The translations under genes and the position numbers were made by a program. 64,000 bases of DNA, taken from positions 1 through 64,000 of the forward strand of contig CAKUFW010000002.1 in assembly GCA_934650975.1 (NCBI GenBank), written 5' to 3'. The stretch comes from an uncultured Collinsella sp. Its GTDB lineage: Bacteria > Actinomycetota > Coriobacteriia > Coriobacteriales > Coriobacteriaceae. Shown piece by piece: positions 52,076-60,847 of this stretch. Under the pieces are notes generated by a model, which worked only from the letters and a program-made list of their open reading frames with translations, ran no database searches and was not told the DNA's origin. Each line of letters opens with the position of its first letter. The stretch's first letter is position 1.

Positions 52076-52852
52076 ATGTCTACGTTTTTGAATGCCAGTC
52101 CGATCTTTGGACCCGTCCGCAGTCGTCGTCTTGGCCTCTCGCTTGGCGTCAACATGATGCCGGCTAGCGGCAAGATTTGCACCTTTGACTGCATCTACTG
52201 CGAAAACGGTCTCAACGCTGAGCGCCCCTGTCACGAGCCGTATAACACCGCCGCCGTGGTGCTCGACGCTCTAGAGGCCAAGCTGCGTGAGATGGCGGCC
52301 GAGGGCGAGCTCCCCGATGTGATTACGTTTGCCGGCAACGGCGAGCCCACCGCCGCGCCGGAGTTTCCGCAAGCCATCGCCGGTGCCGTTGCACTGCGCG
52401 ACGAGCTGGCACCGAATACCAAGATCGCCGTGCTCTCCAACGGCACGCGTGCCGACCGCCCCGAGGTGCACGATGCGCTCATGATGGTCGACGACAATAT
52501 TCTTAAGCTTGATACCGTTGACCCGGCATTTATCCAGCTGCTTGACCAGCCTGTTGGCCCCTACGACGTTGAGCACCAAATCGAGACGTTCGCGAGCTAT
52601 AACGGCCACGTCATTATCCAGACGATCTTTTTGACCGGCGAGTACCAGGATAAGTCCGTCGACAACACCGGTGAGGAATACGTCGGCCCCTGGCTCGCAG
52701 CGCTCGAGCGCATCCGCCCGCAGGAGGCGACCATCTACACGGTGGCGCGCGAGACGCCGGTCGCCGGCCTTGCCAAAGCGACGCCCGAGGTGCTCGACGC
52801 CATCGCCGCACGCGTCCAAGCCCTCGGCATCCCCTGCCAGGTGAGCTACTAG
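52076..52852 (+). CDS. Radical SAM protein
   Basis: Iron-sulfur radical SAM enzyme of 258 residues. The cluster motif is CTFDCIYC (Cys35, Cys39, Cys42), followed by the SAM-binding segment VITFAGNGEPTAAPEF. The family resembles short radical SAM proteins described as elongator/wybutosine-like or 'Fe-S oxidoreductases'; the substrate is not known. ATGs at 52070 and 52076 both follow GAGGAG; spacing favours 52076. It is followed 55 bp later by map, possibly in one transcript. Confidence 0.85.
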   Translation: MSTFLNASPIFGPVRSRRLGLSLGVNMMPASGKICTFDCIYCENGLNAERPCHEPYNTAAVVLDALEAKLREMAAEGELPDVITFAGNGEPTAAPEFPQAIAGAVALRDELAPNTKIAVLSNGTRADRPEVHDALMMVDDNILKLDTVDPAFIQLLDQPVGPYDVEHQIETFASYNGHVIIQTIFLTGEYQDKSVDNTGEEYVGPWLAALERIRPQEATIYTVARETPVAGLAKATPEVLDAIAARVQALGIPCQVSY

Positions 52853-52907
52853 CACGCAGCTGCTCTGCAGGTGGGCTATACTAGCTGCGGATGAAAGGAA
52901 GTTAGCC

Positions 52908-53795
52908 ATGTTTGACAAGGGACCTGTGCCCGGCCGCAACGACGCCTGCTGGTGCGGCAGCGGCAAGAAATATAAGAAATGTCACAGCGCCTTCGACGAG
53001 CGCCTCGAGCGCCTGTGGGAGGAGGGCTGGAACGTCCTGCCCCGTACGCTCTACAAGACGCCCGCCGACATTGAGGGCATCAAGCGCTCGGCCGCCATCA
53101 ACGTGGGTGTGCTCGATTACGTAGGCGAGCACATCGCCGCGGGCATGACCACCAACCAGATCGACCAGATGATCTACGACCACACCGTCGAGCACGGCGG
53201 CACGCCGGCCGACCTCAACTACGAGGGCTACCCCAAGAGCGTGTGTACCTCGATCAACGACGTCGTCTGCCACGGCATTCCCTGCGACACGGATGTCCTG
53301 CACGAGGGCGACATCATCAACGTTGACTGCTCCACGATCTTGGACGGATACTTTAGCGATTCGAGTCGTATGTTCTGCATCGGCGAGGTTTCGGCCGAGC
53401 GTCAGCGCCTGGTCGACGTCACCCGTGCCAGCGTGGAGGCAGGCCTTGCCGCCGTCAAGCCGTGGCTGCCGCTTTCCGTCATGGCCGAGGCCGTGCAAAA
53501 GACGGTCGAGGACGCTGGCTTTAGCGTGGTGCGCGAATACGGCGGGCACGGCATTGGCAAGGAGTTCCACGAGGACCCGTTCGTGGGCTTTACCACCGAG
53601 GCGCCCGACGTGGACACCATCATGGTGCCGGGCATGGTCTTTACCATCGAGCCCATGGTCAACGCCGGAAAGCCCGACATTAAGATCAGCAAGGGCGACG
53701 GTTGGTGCGTACGCACCAAAGACGGTAGCGACTCTGCCCAGTGCGAGGTACAGCTGGTCGTGACCGAAGATGGCTACGAGCTGCTGAGCTGGTAG
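52908..53795 (+). CDS. map: Type I methionine aminopeptidase with SEC-C zinc motif
   Basis: Removes the N-terminal methionine from nascent proteins. The N-terminal ~30 residues form a SEC-C-type zinc site (GRNDACWCGSGKKYKKCH), typical of a subset of MAPs. The catalytic domain of ~260 residues has the metal ligands: Asp in INVDCS and FSDSSR, His in GGHGIGKEFHEDP, Glu in FTIEPM and the final QCEVQLVVTEDG. GGAAG precedes the ATG. A terminator stands 11 bp after the stop. Confidence 0.95.
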   Translation: MFDKGPVPGRNDACWCGSGKKYKKCHSAFDERLERLWEEGWNVLPRTLYKTPADIEGIKRSAAINVGVLDYVGEHIAAGMTTNQIDQMIYDHTVEHGGTPADLNYEGYPKSVCTSINDVVCHGIPCDTDVLHEGDIINVDCSTILDGYFSDSSRMFCIGEVSAERQRLVDVTRASVEAGLAAVKPWLPLSVMAEAVQKTVEDAGFSVVREYGGHGIGKEFHEDPFVGFTTEAPDVDTIMVPGMVFTIEPMVNAGKPDIKISKGDGWCVRTKDGSDSAQCEVQLVVTEDGYELLSW

Positions 53796-53803
53796 CCGTA
53801 TGG

Positions 53804-53850
53804 ACGCCGGATGCTGGCGGGCACGCCCGTCTTGCATCCGGCGTTTTGTT
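53804..53850 (+). terminator. Terminator of map
   Basis: ACGCCGGATGC / GCATCCGGCGT followed by TTTGTTTG, ten bases after the map stop codon. Confidence 0.85.
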
Positions 53851-53868
53851 TGAACGTTTTGCCTGATA

Positions 53869-53906
53869 AAACCTGCCAAAATAAACCTGTCCCTTTTTGG
53901 CAGGTT
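53869..53906 (+). repeat. CTGTCCC-core hairpin repeat, copy h
   Basis: AACCTGCCAAAA / TTTTTGGCAGGTT around TAAACCTGTCC, preceded by the shared GTTTTGCCTGATAAA. It ends 18 bp before the 2-hydroxyacid dehydrogenase start. Confidence 0.85.
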
Positions 53907-53924
53907 GAACGGAGAGGACCGCTT

Positions 53925-54860
53925 GTGAACATCTTGGTTTTGTTGCCCGTCAATGATCGTCATCGTGCGATCCTCGAGTCGAGTGCTCCGGGCGAGGACT
54001 TTATCTACACGAGTGCCGATGCGGTCACGCGCGAGCAGGTCGCCGACGCCGACGTAATTCTGGGCAACATTGACCCCGCTGCGCTCACGGCATGTGAGCA
54101 TCTCCAGTTGCTACAGCTGCAGAGTGCCGGTTACGACGATTACCTCGCCGCCGGCACCGTGCCGGCCGACGCCAAGCTCTCCTGCTCGGTGGGCGCCTAT
54201 GGCCAGGCTGTGAGCGAGCACATGTTTGCCATGGTCCTTTCGATGATGAAGCGCCTTCCCGGCTACCATGACCTGCAGCGCGAGCATCGCTGGGAGGACC
54301 TGGGGCCGGTCACTTCGCTCAAAAACGCCAACGTGCTGGTGCTTGGTGCGGGCGATATCGGAGCCCACTTTGCCACGCTCTGCCGTAGCATGGGCGCGCA
54401 CGTCCGCGGCATCAAGCGACATCCGCTCGTCTACTCCATCGTGTTTGAGGACATGGACGGCATGGACGCCCTACCCGAGCGCCTGGCCGAGGCCGACGTC
54501 GTCGCGTCCTTTATGCCCAGCACGCCCGAGACCCGCGGTCTGGCGAATGCCGAGTTCTTTGCCGCGATGAAGCCGGGCGCTTTCTTTGCCAACGGCGGTC
54601 GCGGTGACCTCGTGGTTGCCGACGACCTGGTTGCCGCCCTTGAGTCCGGGCACCTTGCCGGCGCCGCGGTCGACGTCACCGATCCCGAGCCGCTGCCCGC
54701 GACAAGCCCGCTGTGGGATGCGCCCAATATGCTCATCACGCCGCATATCTCCGGCTGGTTCCACCTAGAGGCCACGCTCAACAACGTGGTCGACATCGCC
54801 GCCGAGAATCTACGCCATCTGCAGGCCGGAGAAACGCTGCGCTGTTGGATCGAACACTAA
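53925..54860 (+). CDS. D-2-hydroxyacid dehydrogenase
   Basis: NAD(P)-dependent 2-ketoacid reductase of 311 residues. The NAD-binding motif is VLVLGAGDIGAHFATLCRSMG. The catalytic-site landmarks are the NGGRGDLV (Arg), DPEPLP (Glu) and TPHISGW (His) segments, in the right order. Substrate unclear; similar to phosphoglycerate- and hydroxypyruvate-reductase relatives. The start is GTG at 53925 with GGAGAGG upstream. A terminator follows. Confidence 0.9.
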   Translation: MNILVLLPVNDRHRAILESSAPGEDFIYTSADAVTREQVADADVILGNIDPAALTACEHLQLLQLQSAGYDDYLAAGTVPADAKLSCSVGAYGQAVSEHMFAMVLSMMKRLPGYHDLQREHRWEDLGPVTSLKNANVLVLGAGDIGAHFATLCRSMGAHVRGIKRHPLVYSIVFEDMDGMDALPERLAEADVVASFMPSTPETRGLANAEFFAAMKPGAFFANGGRGDLVVADDLVAALESGHLAGAAVDVTDPEPLPATSPLWDAPNMLITPHISGWFHLEATLNNVVDIAAENLRHLQAGETLRCWIEH

Positions 54861-54862
54861 TT

Positions 54863-54890
54863 GTTCCGGCGTTTTACCAAACGCCGGAAC
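54863..54890 (+). terminator. Terminator of the 2-hydroxyacid dehydrogenase gene
   Basis: GTTCCGGCGTTT-TACC-AAACGCCGGAAC, directly after the stop. No strong T-run. Confidence 0.65.
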
Positions 54891-54901
54891 CCCTCGACGC
54901 T

Positions 54902-55003
54902 GCGAGCCCGCCAGAGCGGCAATCTGACGTTCAATCGTCGGGCATGGCCAAAAGGCCTATGTCCTCCTCTTTCACGTCACCTTGCTCGCTCTGGCGGGCT
55001 CTC
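54902..55003. repeat. Inverted repeat in the 54.9-55.1 kb gap
   Basis: GAGCCCGCCAGAGCG (54904-54918) is repeated in inverse at 54987-55001, a perfect 15-bp pair with a 68-base interior. No gene fits. Confidence 0.6.
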
Positions 55004-55098
55004 GCTGACTTTTGCTCTACCTGCGGAGTTTCGCTGGCGTCGACTTCATCTGCAAGCCTTAGCAGCTCCGTCTTACCGTTGGCGCTGTGACATTTGCC

Positions 55099-55140
55099 CA
55101 GATAGAACCTGCCAAAATTAACATCCCTCTTTGGCGAGTT
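55099..55140 (+). repeat. Decayed hairpin repeat of the CTGTCCC family, copy i
   Basis: CAGATAGAACCTGCCAAAATTAACATCCCTCTTTGGCGAGTT keeps the family frame (AACCTGCCAAA... TCCC...TTTGGC), but core and arms are mutated. It ends flush with the stop codon of the M18 gene (55141). Confidence 0.65.
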
Positions 55141-56526
55141 TTAGAGCTCCACGCTTTCGGCGCCGTTGATGGTTAGGTTGCGCTCGTAGAAGGCGGTGAG
55201 GGCGCGGATGGCGTACATCACGTCGCGCACGCCGCCGGTCTCGTAGCTCGAGTGCATGGCCAGCTGCGGCAGGCCCACGTCTACGGCGTGCATGCTTGCC
55301 TGCATATTGGACAGGTTGCCGAGGGTGGAACCGCCGGCCATGTCGCTCTTGTTGGCGAAGGCCTGCGTGGGCACATCGGCGTCGTCGCAGATGGCCTGGA
55401 ACACCGCGCGGCTAAAGGCATCGGTGCAGTAGTGCTGGTTGGCGGCCTCCTTGATGACGATGCCGCCGTTGAGCACCACCTGGTTGCGGGCATCGCACTT
55501 CTCGGCGTGATTGGGGTGCACGGCATGAGCATTGTCGCAGCTCACGAGCATCGAAGCGGCAAGCGCGCGATGGTACGACTCGTCATCAAAGCCAAGCGAC
55601 CCGTTAATGCGGCGCAGCGCGTCGGCCAAGAACGTAGACATGGCACCCTGCTTGGTCTCGGAGCCAACTTCCTCGTTATCGAAGCAGCAGAAGACCGAGA
55701 CATCGTGCGCATTCTCGGCACCCAAAAACGCCTGCAGCGAGGTGTAGGCGCAGGCCAGGTCGTCGAGCTTGGGCGTCGAGATAAACTCGTCGGCCCAGCC
55801 CCAAATGCGTGCATCCTGACGATTGACCAGGAACAGGTCACGGCCCAAGATCTGCTCGGGTTCCACATCGAGCTCATCGGCGATCAGGGCATCAAAGTCG
55901 CCCTGCTTCAGCTCGCCGGCGCTGATGAGCGGGCACAGGTCGACGGCGCGGTTGGGCGCAAAGCCCTCGTTGACGCCGCGGTTCATGTGGATGGCAAGGC
56001 TCGGAATGATAGCAACTTCGCGCTCGGTGGCAAGCAGGCGGCTCTCAATACGGTCGCCTTCGCGCACCAGCACGCGACCGGCCAGCGCCAACGGACGATC
56101 AAACCAGGTGTAGTCAATCATGCCACCGTAGGCCTCGGTGTTCAGGCGCAGCGTCTCGCCTGCACCGTCGAGCTCGGGCACGGCCTTGACCTTAAACGTC
56201 GGCGAATCGCTATGCGATGCCGTGAGCTGGAAATGATAGTCGCCGGCAACGCCGTCCTCGCCCCACGTTGCGGCCAGATCCTCGCCCACCTTAAAGGCGA
56301 TTACACTCGATGTATTGCGCTGAGTGTAGTAGCGACCGCCCGGCTCGATATCCCACGCCGCGTTCTCGGGCAGGTAGGTAAAGCCCGCCTCATCGAGTTC
56401 GGCCATAATGGTCGCCGCTGTATGGAACATGCTGGGGCATGCCTCGATAAAGTCGATAAGGTCGTTGGCGGCCTCGATATCGTCGGCTGTCACGTGCACG
56501 CGCTCGGGCGCTTCCTGATCCGTCAT
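55141..56526 (-). CDS. M18 family aminopeptidase
   Basis: Zinc aminopeptidase of the aspartyl-aminopeptidase type, 461 residues. Zinc ligands are visible in TASHSDSPTFKVK (His105, Asp107), CFDNEEVGSET around residue 300, and near the end SSYETGG. DNAHAVHPNHAEK is also characteristic. Cytosolic; trims N-terminal acidic or other residues from peptides. AAAGGGGAG precedes the ATG at 56526. The stop codon abuts a decayed hairpin repeat. The OPT transporter at 17654 could supply peptides, but the link is not genetic. Confidence 0.93.
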   Translation of the reverse strand: MTDQEAPERVHVTADDIEAANDLIDFIEACPSMFHTAATIMAELDEAGFTYLPENAAWDIEPGGRYYTQRNTSSVIAFKVGEDLAATWGEDGVAGDYHFQLTASHSDSPTFKVKAVPELDGAGETLRLNTEAYGGMIDYTWFDRPLALAGRVLVREGDRIESRLLATEREVAIIPSLAIHMNRGVNEGFAPNRAVDLCPLISAGELKQGDFDALIADELDVEPEQILGRDLFLVNRQDARIWGWADEFISTPKLDDLACAYTSLQAFLGAENAHDVSVFCCFDNEEVGSETKQGAMSTFLADALRRINGSLGFDDESYHRALAASMLVSCDNAHAVHPNHAEKCDARNQVVLNGGIVIKEAANQHYCTDAFSRAVFQAICDDADVPTQAFANKSDMAGGSTLGNLSNMQASMHAVDVGLPQLAMHSSYETGGVRDVMYAIRALTAFYERNLTINGAESVEL

Positions 56527-56849
56527 GCTCTCCCCTTTCGCTGGGCTGCTGGTCCCCTCCAGCATACCCCCAACTGACCGACCTGTCCGACAAATCGAAC
56601 GCCCGACAAAGCCGGAGCGCCAAGCGCAAAGACCAAAGATCTTGCGTTACGACCAAACGACAATTGAATTGACAAGTTAACCAGTGGTAATTTCTGGTAT
56701 TTTTGTTTACTGCCTTTAACTTTTTGCGGTAAGCAACATGAGTTCTATGGCAGTTACCTATCATGTGCGACGCACATGGCCACTGTCCATCCGGGTGCAA
56801 CAGGAAAGGAGAGCAGCACCCAACGACCGATCAATAGAAAAGAGGTTCT
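56527..56849. other. Divergent intergenic region before the FMN-protein locus
   Basis: This 323-bp region separates the M18 gene from the large FMN-binding surface protein gene. It is more AT-rich than the genes. It holds a consensus TTGACA at 56669-56674 facing the FMN locus, with ACCAG...CTGGT just after it, but no good -10 at the right distance. No gene is seen. Confidence 0.5.
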
Positions 56850-59800
56850 ATGCACAACGATAACGCTGTGCTGCGCAAGCTCAACGCTGTGGGCAGCAAT
56901 GCCTGCCGAGGCGCACTCATCGCCGCGATGACCGTCTCGATGATGCCTACCAGCGCTTTTGCCGCAGCAGCAACAACGGAGACCGGCTCCGAAGCTACCA
57001 ACAACGCGCCGATCTCCGCCACAAATGAGGAAACGAATTCCCTCAGCTCCGAGTATAGCCTGAGTGCCGTCTCTGACGACGCCAAGTCCCCCACAACCAG
57101 CTACGATTTGACCAAAATCGCAGATGGTACGTACACGGGCACGGCCACGGCCGACTCGAGCGATCCGCTCAACAAGGCTGGTGACGAATGGAACGCCGCC
57201 GATGGAAAGTACGACGTCAACGTCAGCGTAACCGTCAAGTCGGGCAAGATTACCAAGGTCCAAGTCGCCGATTACAGCAACCTGGGCGACGACGACTGGG
57301 ATCGTATGGATAAGGCCGTCAACGGCTTCAGCAAAAAGGGGACGACCTATACGGGCGTTGTCAAGCAAATCGAAACCGTCGGCAACACCACTGCGATCGA
57401 CGCCGTCTCTACCGCGACGATTTCGTCCAACGCCATCAAGGCTGCCGTCGACAACGCCCTCCAGGCCGCCTATGACGAGCAGAATCCGTCGACTCCCGCG
57501 ACTGAAGAGTACACCTACGGCTACGCCGGTCTGACTTGGGCCGAATATTGGACGGGCGAAAACGTCTACAACGCGACCAACACCTCTTCCTCCAGTGAGG
57601 TCGATCGAGATGCAGGCAAGGGCGTCTACGAATACGACCGCGGCGGCTACGACGTAGTGACCCGTGCAACCTTTAACCATGGCCTGCATCGCGGCAGCTA
57701 TCAGTGCACCGACGTCATCAAGACTGCCGAGGGCAAGGACATCTATCCCTCCTACTACCCCAACAGCACGTCCTTTGTCGACGTTGACGGCAACACGTTC
57801 TCCATCGACGGCAAGACCAAAACTGTGACGGCGGCCGACGGCACGGTGTACACCATGACTGGCCATGAGGTGACCGGCCTTAAATACGTCCCGGTCAAGA
57901 TCAAGACCGCAGACCTCGAGGCCTTTAAGGCGAGCCACAGCTTTGTCGCCAACGGCGAGAAGCTTGCCGGCGGCTTTGGCGAAGTCAACCTCAAGGCGTA
58001 CTCCGATCTGGTTGCGAACGTCGACGCCGACACCAACGGCCTTAAGACCGTAACGAACAACAACGGCACCTTTAGCTTCTCGGCTGCCGCCACCGGCACC
58101 GACTCGGGCATCAAGGACCAGGAGCTGAAAACCGCTACGGGCATCGAGCCCACGGTCAAGGAAGCGAGCGGCTCCTACGGCGAGTTCCTGCGCGTGGACC
58201 TCAACGGTAACTACGGCGACCTGGGCGCCAACATGCAAAGCGTCACCTGGACCTACTACGGCGACGACGCAACCTACACCAACGCGCTTGCCACCTATGG
58301 CACCAAGTTCGCCGCCGATAACTGGATGCACAAGTCCATGGGCATTCAGCTGGGCCTTACCAAGTCCGCTCGCTGCCAGCTGCCCGAGGGCACCAATGGC
58401 ACCGGCTACTGGAAGCTCACCGTGCATGCTCTGGGCTACAACGACTACACCTATACCTTCCAGGCGACTGACGACAACATCGTGGGCGCCAAGGAGCCGG
58501 TGACCGACGCCACCAAGGCTCAGCTGCAGGAACTCTACGATAAGGCGGCGGCGCTGGATAAGTCCAAGTACACCGAGGACTCCTGGAGCAAGTCGTCTAT
58601 CGAAACTGAGCGCGACGAGACCAAGGATTTGCTCGCCAAGAAGAATCTAGGCGAGGCCGAGGCCGCCGAGCAGATCACCCATCTGCAGGCCGCGCTCGAT
58701 GCCCTCGTGAGCCTGTATCCCCAGGCTGGCGACTACGTGCTCATGAACATCCCCTACAGTGATTTCTATGCCGCCGAAAGCAACAACGCCGGCACCGACA
58801 TCGTGACCTCGGCAACCAAGCAAAAGACGCGCTCGACGCTGGCGAGTGGCTCTTATCACGTGAACTCCGATGGCACGGACATCTCGGGCGTCACCTTTGC
58901 CGTCAAGGTGGGCGAAGGCAACATCGACTGGTCCAAGTTCACCCGCGTGACCGATGACAGCTCGGTCGACATCACCACCTCGATCAAGGGCAAGGAGTCC
59001 ACGACCACCTACACGGGCAAGAACGCGCTGTTCGAGTCGGGCAACTACTCCTACTACGTGCTGCCTGCGGGCGAGACGCCTACCAACTACAAGGAGCTCA
59101 CCGCCGATGCTCAGGGCAACCTGAGCTTTGGTGCCGTCGAGGGCAAGGAAGCTACCGAGCTCAACGGCGTCACCGCCGACTTTAAGACCTCGAGCAAGTA
59201 CGGCGACTACGAGATCGACTTTGAGAATCTGCGCGAGCAGATGGTGGATGCCGATGGCAATCAGGCAACCGTATATGGCGCCGTTGTCAACGCCGCCGAT
59301 ACAGACGGCACCGTCGAGGGCTACGGCATGCGCGCCGTCGAGAATATCTGGAAGGGCAAGGAGATTGCCTGGAGCTGCGGCCTGGTCACCGAGTCTCACG
59401 GCAGCCCGCTGAGCTCGCAGTACTACACGTCTATGATGGGCAAGACCATCAAGAGCGTGACGTTCTACACCTCCACGGGCACCTACACCGTGTCCATGGA
59501 CCAGTACGTCCCCGTCAAGGATGCCGACGCCGCCATCAAGGCCGAAGATGTCTCGCTTGACGGTGCCAACGCCACCGTCAATGCCGATGTCACCTTGCCT
59601 GAGGGCTTTGACGCCGCATATCAGATCGACGGCCAGAACGTCGAGCCGCTTGCCACCAACGCGCGCGGCGCCGCAGCCGTCACGTTTGACGCCTCGGCTC
59701 TTAAGCCCGGCAGCCACACGCTGACTGCCGTTGACAAGAAGGGCAAGTTCGCCGATATCAGCACGAGCTTTACGGCAACCACCTCCAAGCTCGTTGCAGG

Positions 59801-60689
59801 CTTTGATGCCGCAAACCTTAACCTCATCGCCGCCAACGATGCCACGGACGAGGATCTTGCCAACTACGTCAGCAATATCGCCAAGGTCACCGTCAATGGC
59901 ACCGAGTACAGTGCGCAGGGCCGCGGTGCGGTAAAGATCTTCAACGCCGACGGCTCGCTTAACCTGGCGGCCGCCAACCAGGATAAATCGCTGGTGTTCG
60001 ATGCCAACGGCGACTACCAGATTGAGGTCGAGGCCACCGGTTACACCACCAACCTGGGCTTCACCTACATCAAGTCGGCCGACAAGACGGCGCTCAACGC
60101 CGCGATTGAAGCCGCTGCCAAGCTGAGCAACGACCAGGGCACCTACACCGCTGCATCTTGGACTGTGTTCCAGGACGCGCTGAGCGCTGCCCAGGGCGTT
60201 AACGAAAGCCCCGCGGCTACCGACGACGAGGTCGCCAACGCCCTCTCGAAGCTCCAGAACGCTCAGGCCGCGCTCGCCAAGGCCGCAACGACCGACCAGA
60301 AGACCGACCTTAAGGTCGAGATTGGCCGTGCCGATGTGCTGAACGAGTCCGACTATACCGCCGACTCCTGGAAGGCATACCAGTCCGCGCTGGCAGCAGC
60401 CCAATCCGTGCTTTCGAAGGACGACGTCTCTGCCGCCGACGTCGAGACGGCAACGGCTGCGCTCAAGACCGCCCGCGAGGCGCTCGCCAAGCCCAGCCAG
60501 AGCCCCAAGGACAACTCCACGAGCACCACGACGACCACGACGACCTCGTCCTCGAGCAAGAAGGACGCCGCGAAGGGCGATCTGCCCACGACCGGCGATA
60601 ACCAGCTCGTTGCCGGCGGCATCGTGGCAGCCCTGGGTGCGGCCATCATTGCCGCCGGGGCCACGCTCCGTCGTCGTTTTAACCACTAG
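56850..60689 (+). CDS. Sortase-anchored FMN-binding surface protein
   Basis: A 1,279-residue secreted protein. Signal peptide: residues 1-38 (ends SAFA). FMN-binding domain: ~91-208, with the flavinylation-type motif VSTATISS (acceptor Thr190) in place of the usual SGATxSS. Residues ~220-500 and ~620-860 carry Trp/Tyr-rich segments (LTWAEYWTGENVYN, MHKSMGIQLGLTKSARC) that remind me of Tp47-like penicillin-binding domains, a tentative call. Helical FIVAR-like repeats lie near 520-620, 1090-1150 and 1150-1215. The end is LPTTG (1245-1249), a hydrophobic stretch and RRRFNH, a cell-wall anchor. AGAGG precedes the ATG. Confidence 0.82.
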   Translation: MHNDNAVLRKLNAVGSNACRGALIAAMTVSMMPTSAFAAAATTETGSEATNNAPISATNEETNSLSSEYSLSAVSDDAKSPTTSYDLTKIADGTYTGTATADSSDPLNKAGDEWNAADGKYDVNVSVTVKSGKITKVQVADYSNLGDDDWDRMDKAVNGFSKKGTTYTGVVKQIETVGNTTAIDAVSTATISSNAIKAAVDNALQAAYDEQNPSTPATEEYTYGYAGLTWAEYWTGENVYNATNTSSSSEVDRDAGKGVYEYDRGGYDVVTRATFNHGLHRGSYQCTDVIKTAEGKDIYPSYYPNSTSFVDVDGNTFSIDGKTKTVTAADGTVYTMTGHEVTGLKYVPVKIKTADLEAFKASHSFVANGEKLAGGFGEVNLKAYSDLVANVDADTNGLKTVTNNNGTFSFSAAATGTDSGIKDQELKTATGIEPTVKEASGSYGEFLRVDLNGNYGDLGANMQSVTWTYYGDDATYTNALATYGTKFAADNWMHKSMGIQLGLTKSARCQLPEGTNGTGYWKLTVHALGYNDYTYTFQATDDNIVGAKEPVTDATKAQLQELYDKAAALDKSKYTEDSWSKSSIETERDETKDLLAKKNLGEAEAAEQITHLQAALDALVSLYPQAGDYVLMNIPYSDFYAAESNNAGTDIVTSATKQKTRSTLASGSYHVNSDGTDISGVTFAVKVGEGNIDWSKFTRVTDDSSVDITTSIKGKESTTTYTGKNALFESGNYSYYVLPAGETPTNYKELTADAQGNLSFGAVEGKEATELNGVTADFKTSSKYGDYEIDFENLREQMVDADGNQATVYGAVVNAADTDGTVEGYGMRAVENIWKGKEIAWSCGLVTESHGSPLSSQYYTSMMGKTIKSVTFYTSTGTYTVSMDQYVPVKDADAAIKAEDVSLDGANATVNADVTLPEGFDAAYQIDGQNVEPLATNARGAAAVTFDASALKPGSHTLTAVDKKGKFADISTSFTATTSKLVAGFDAANLNLIAANDATDEDLANYVSNIAKVTVNGTEYSAQGRGAVKIFNADGSLNLAAANQDKSLVFDANGDYQIEVEATGYTTNLGFTYIKSADKTALNAAIEAAAKLSNDQGTYTAASWTVFQDALSAAQGVNESPAATDDEVANALSKLQNAQAALAKAATTDQKTDLKVEIGRADVLNESDYTADSWKAYQSALAAAQSVLSKDDVSAADVETATAALKTAREALAKPSQSPKDNSTSTTTTTTTSSSSKKDAAKGDLPTTGDNQLVAGGIVAALGAAIIAAGATLRRRFNH

Positions 60690-60847
60690 TCGCTCGCTTT
60701 TTCGGTGACTTGGCGCCGCATAGGCAACGTCGCCCGCGGCGGACGCGCATCCGCCGCGGGCTTTTACCGTCTCGTCACGAGAGCTGCGCACGAGCCCCAG
60801 GTACCGCCTGGGTCACGCACGCAGCATCCAACAAGGAGTTCTTTTTG

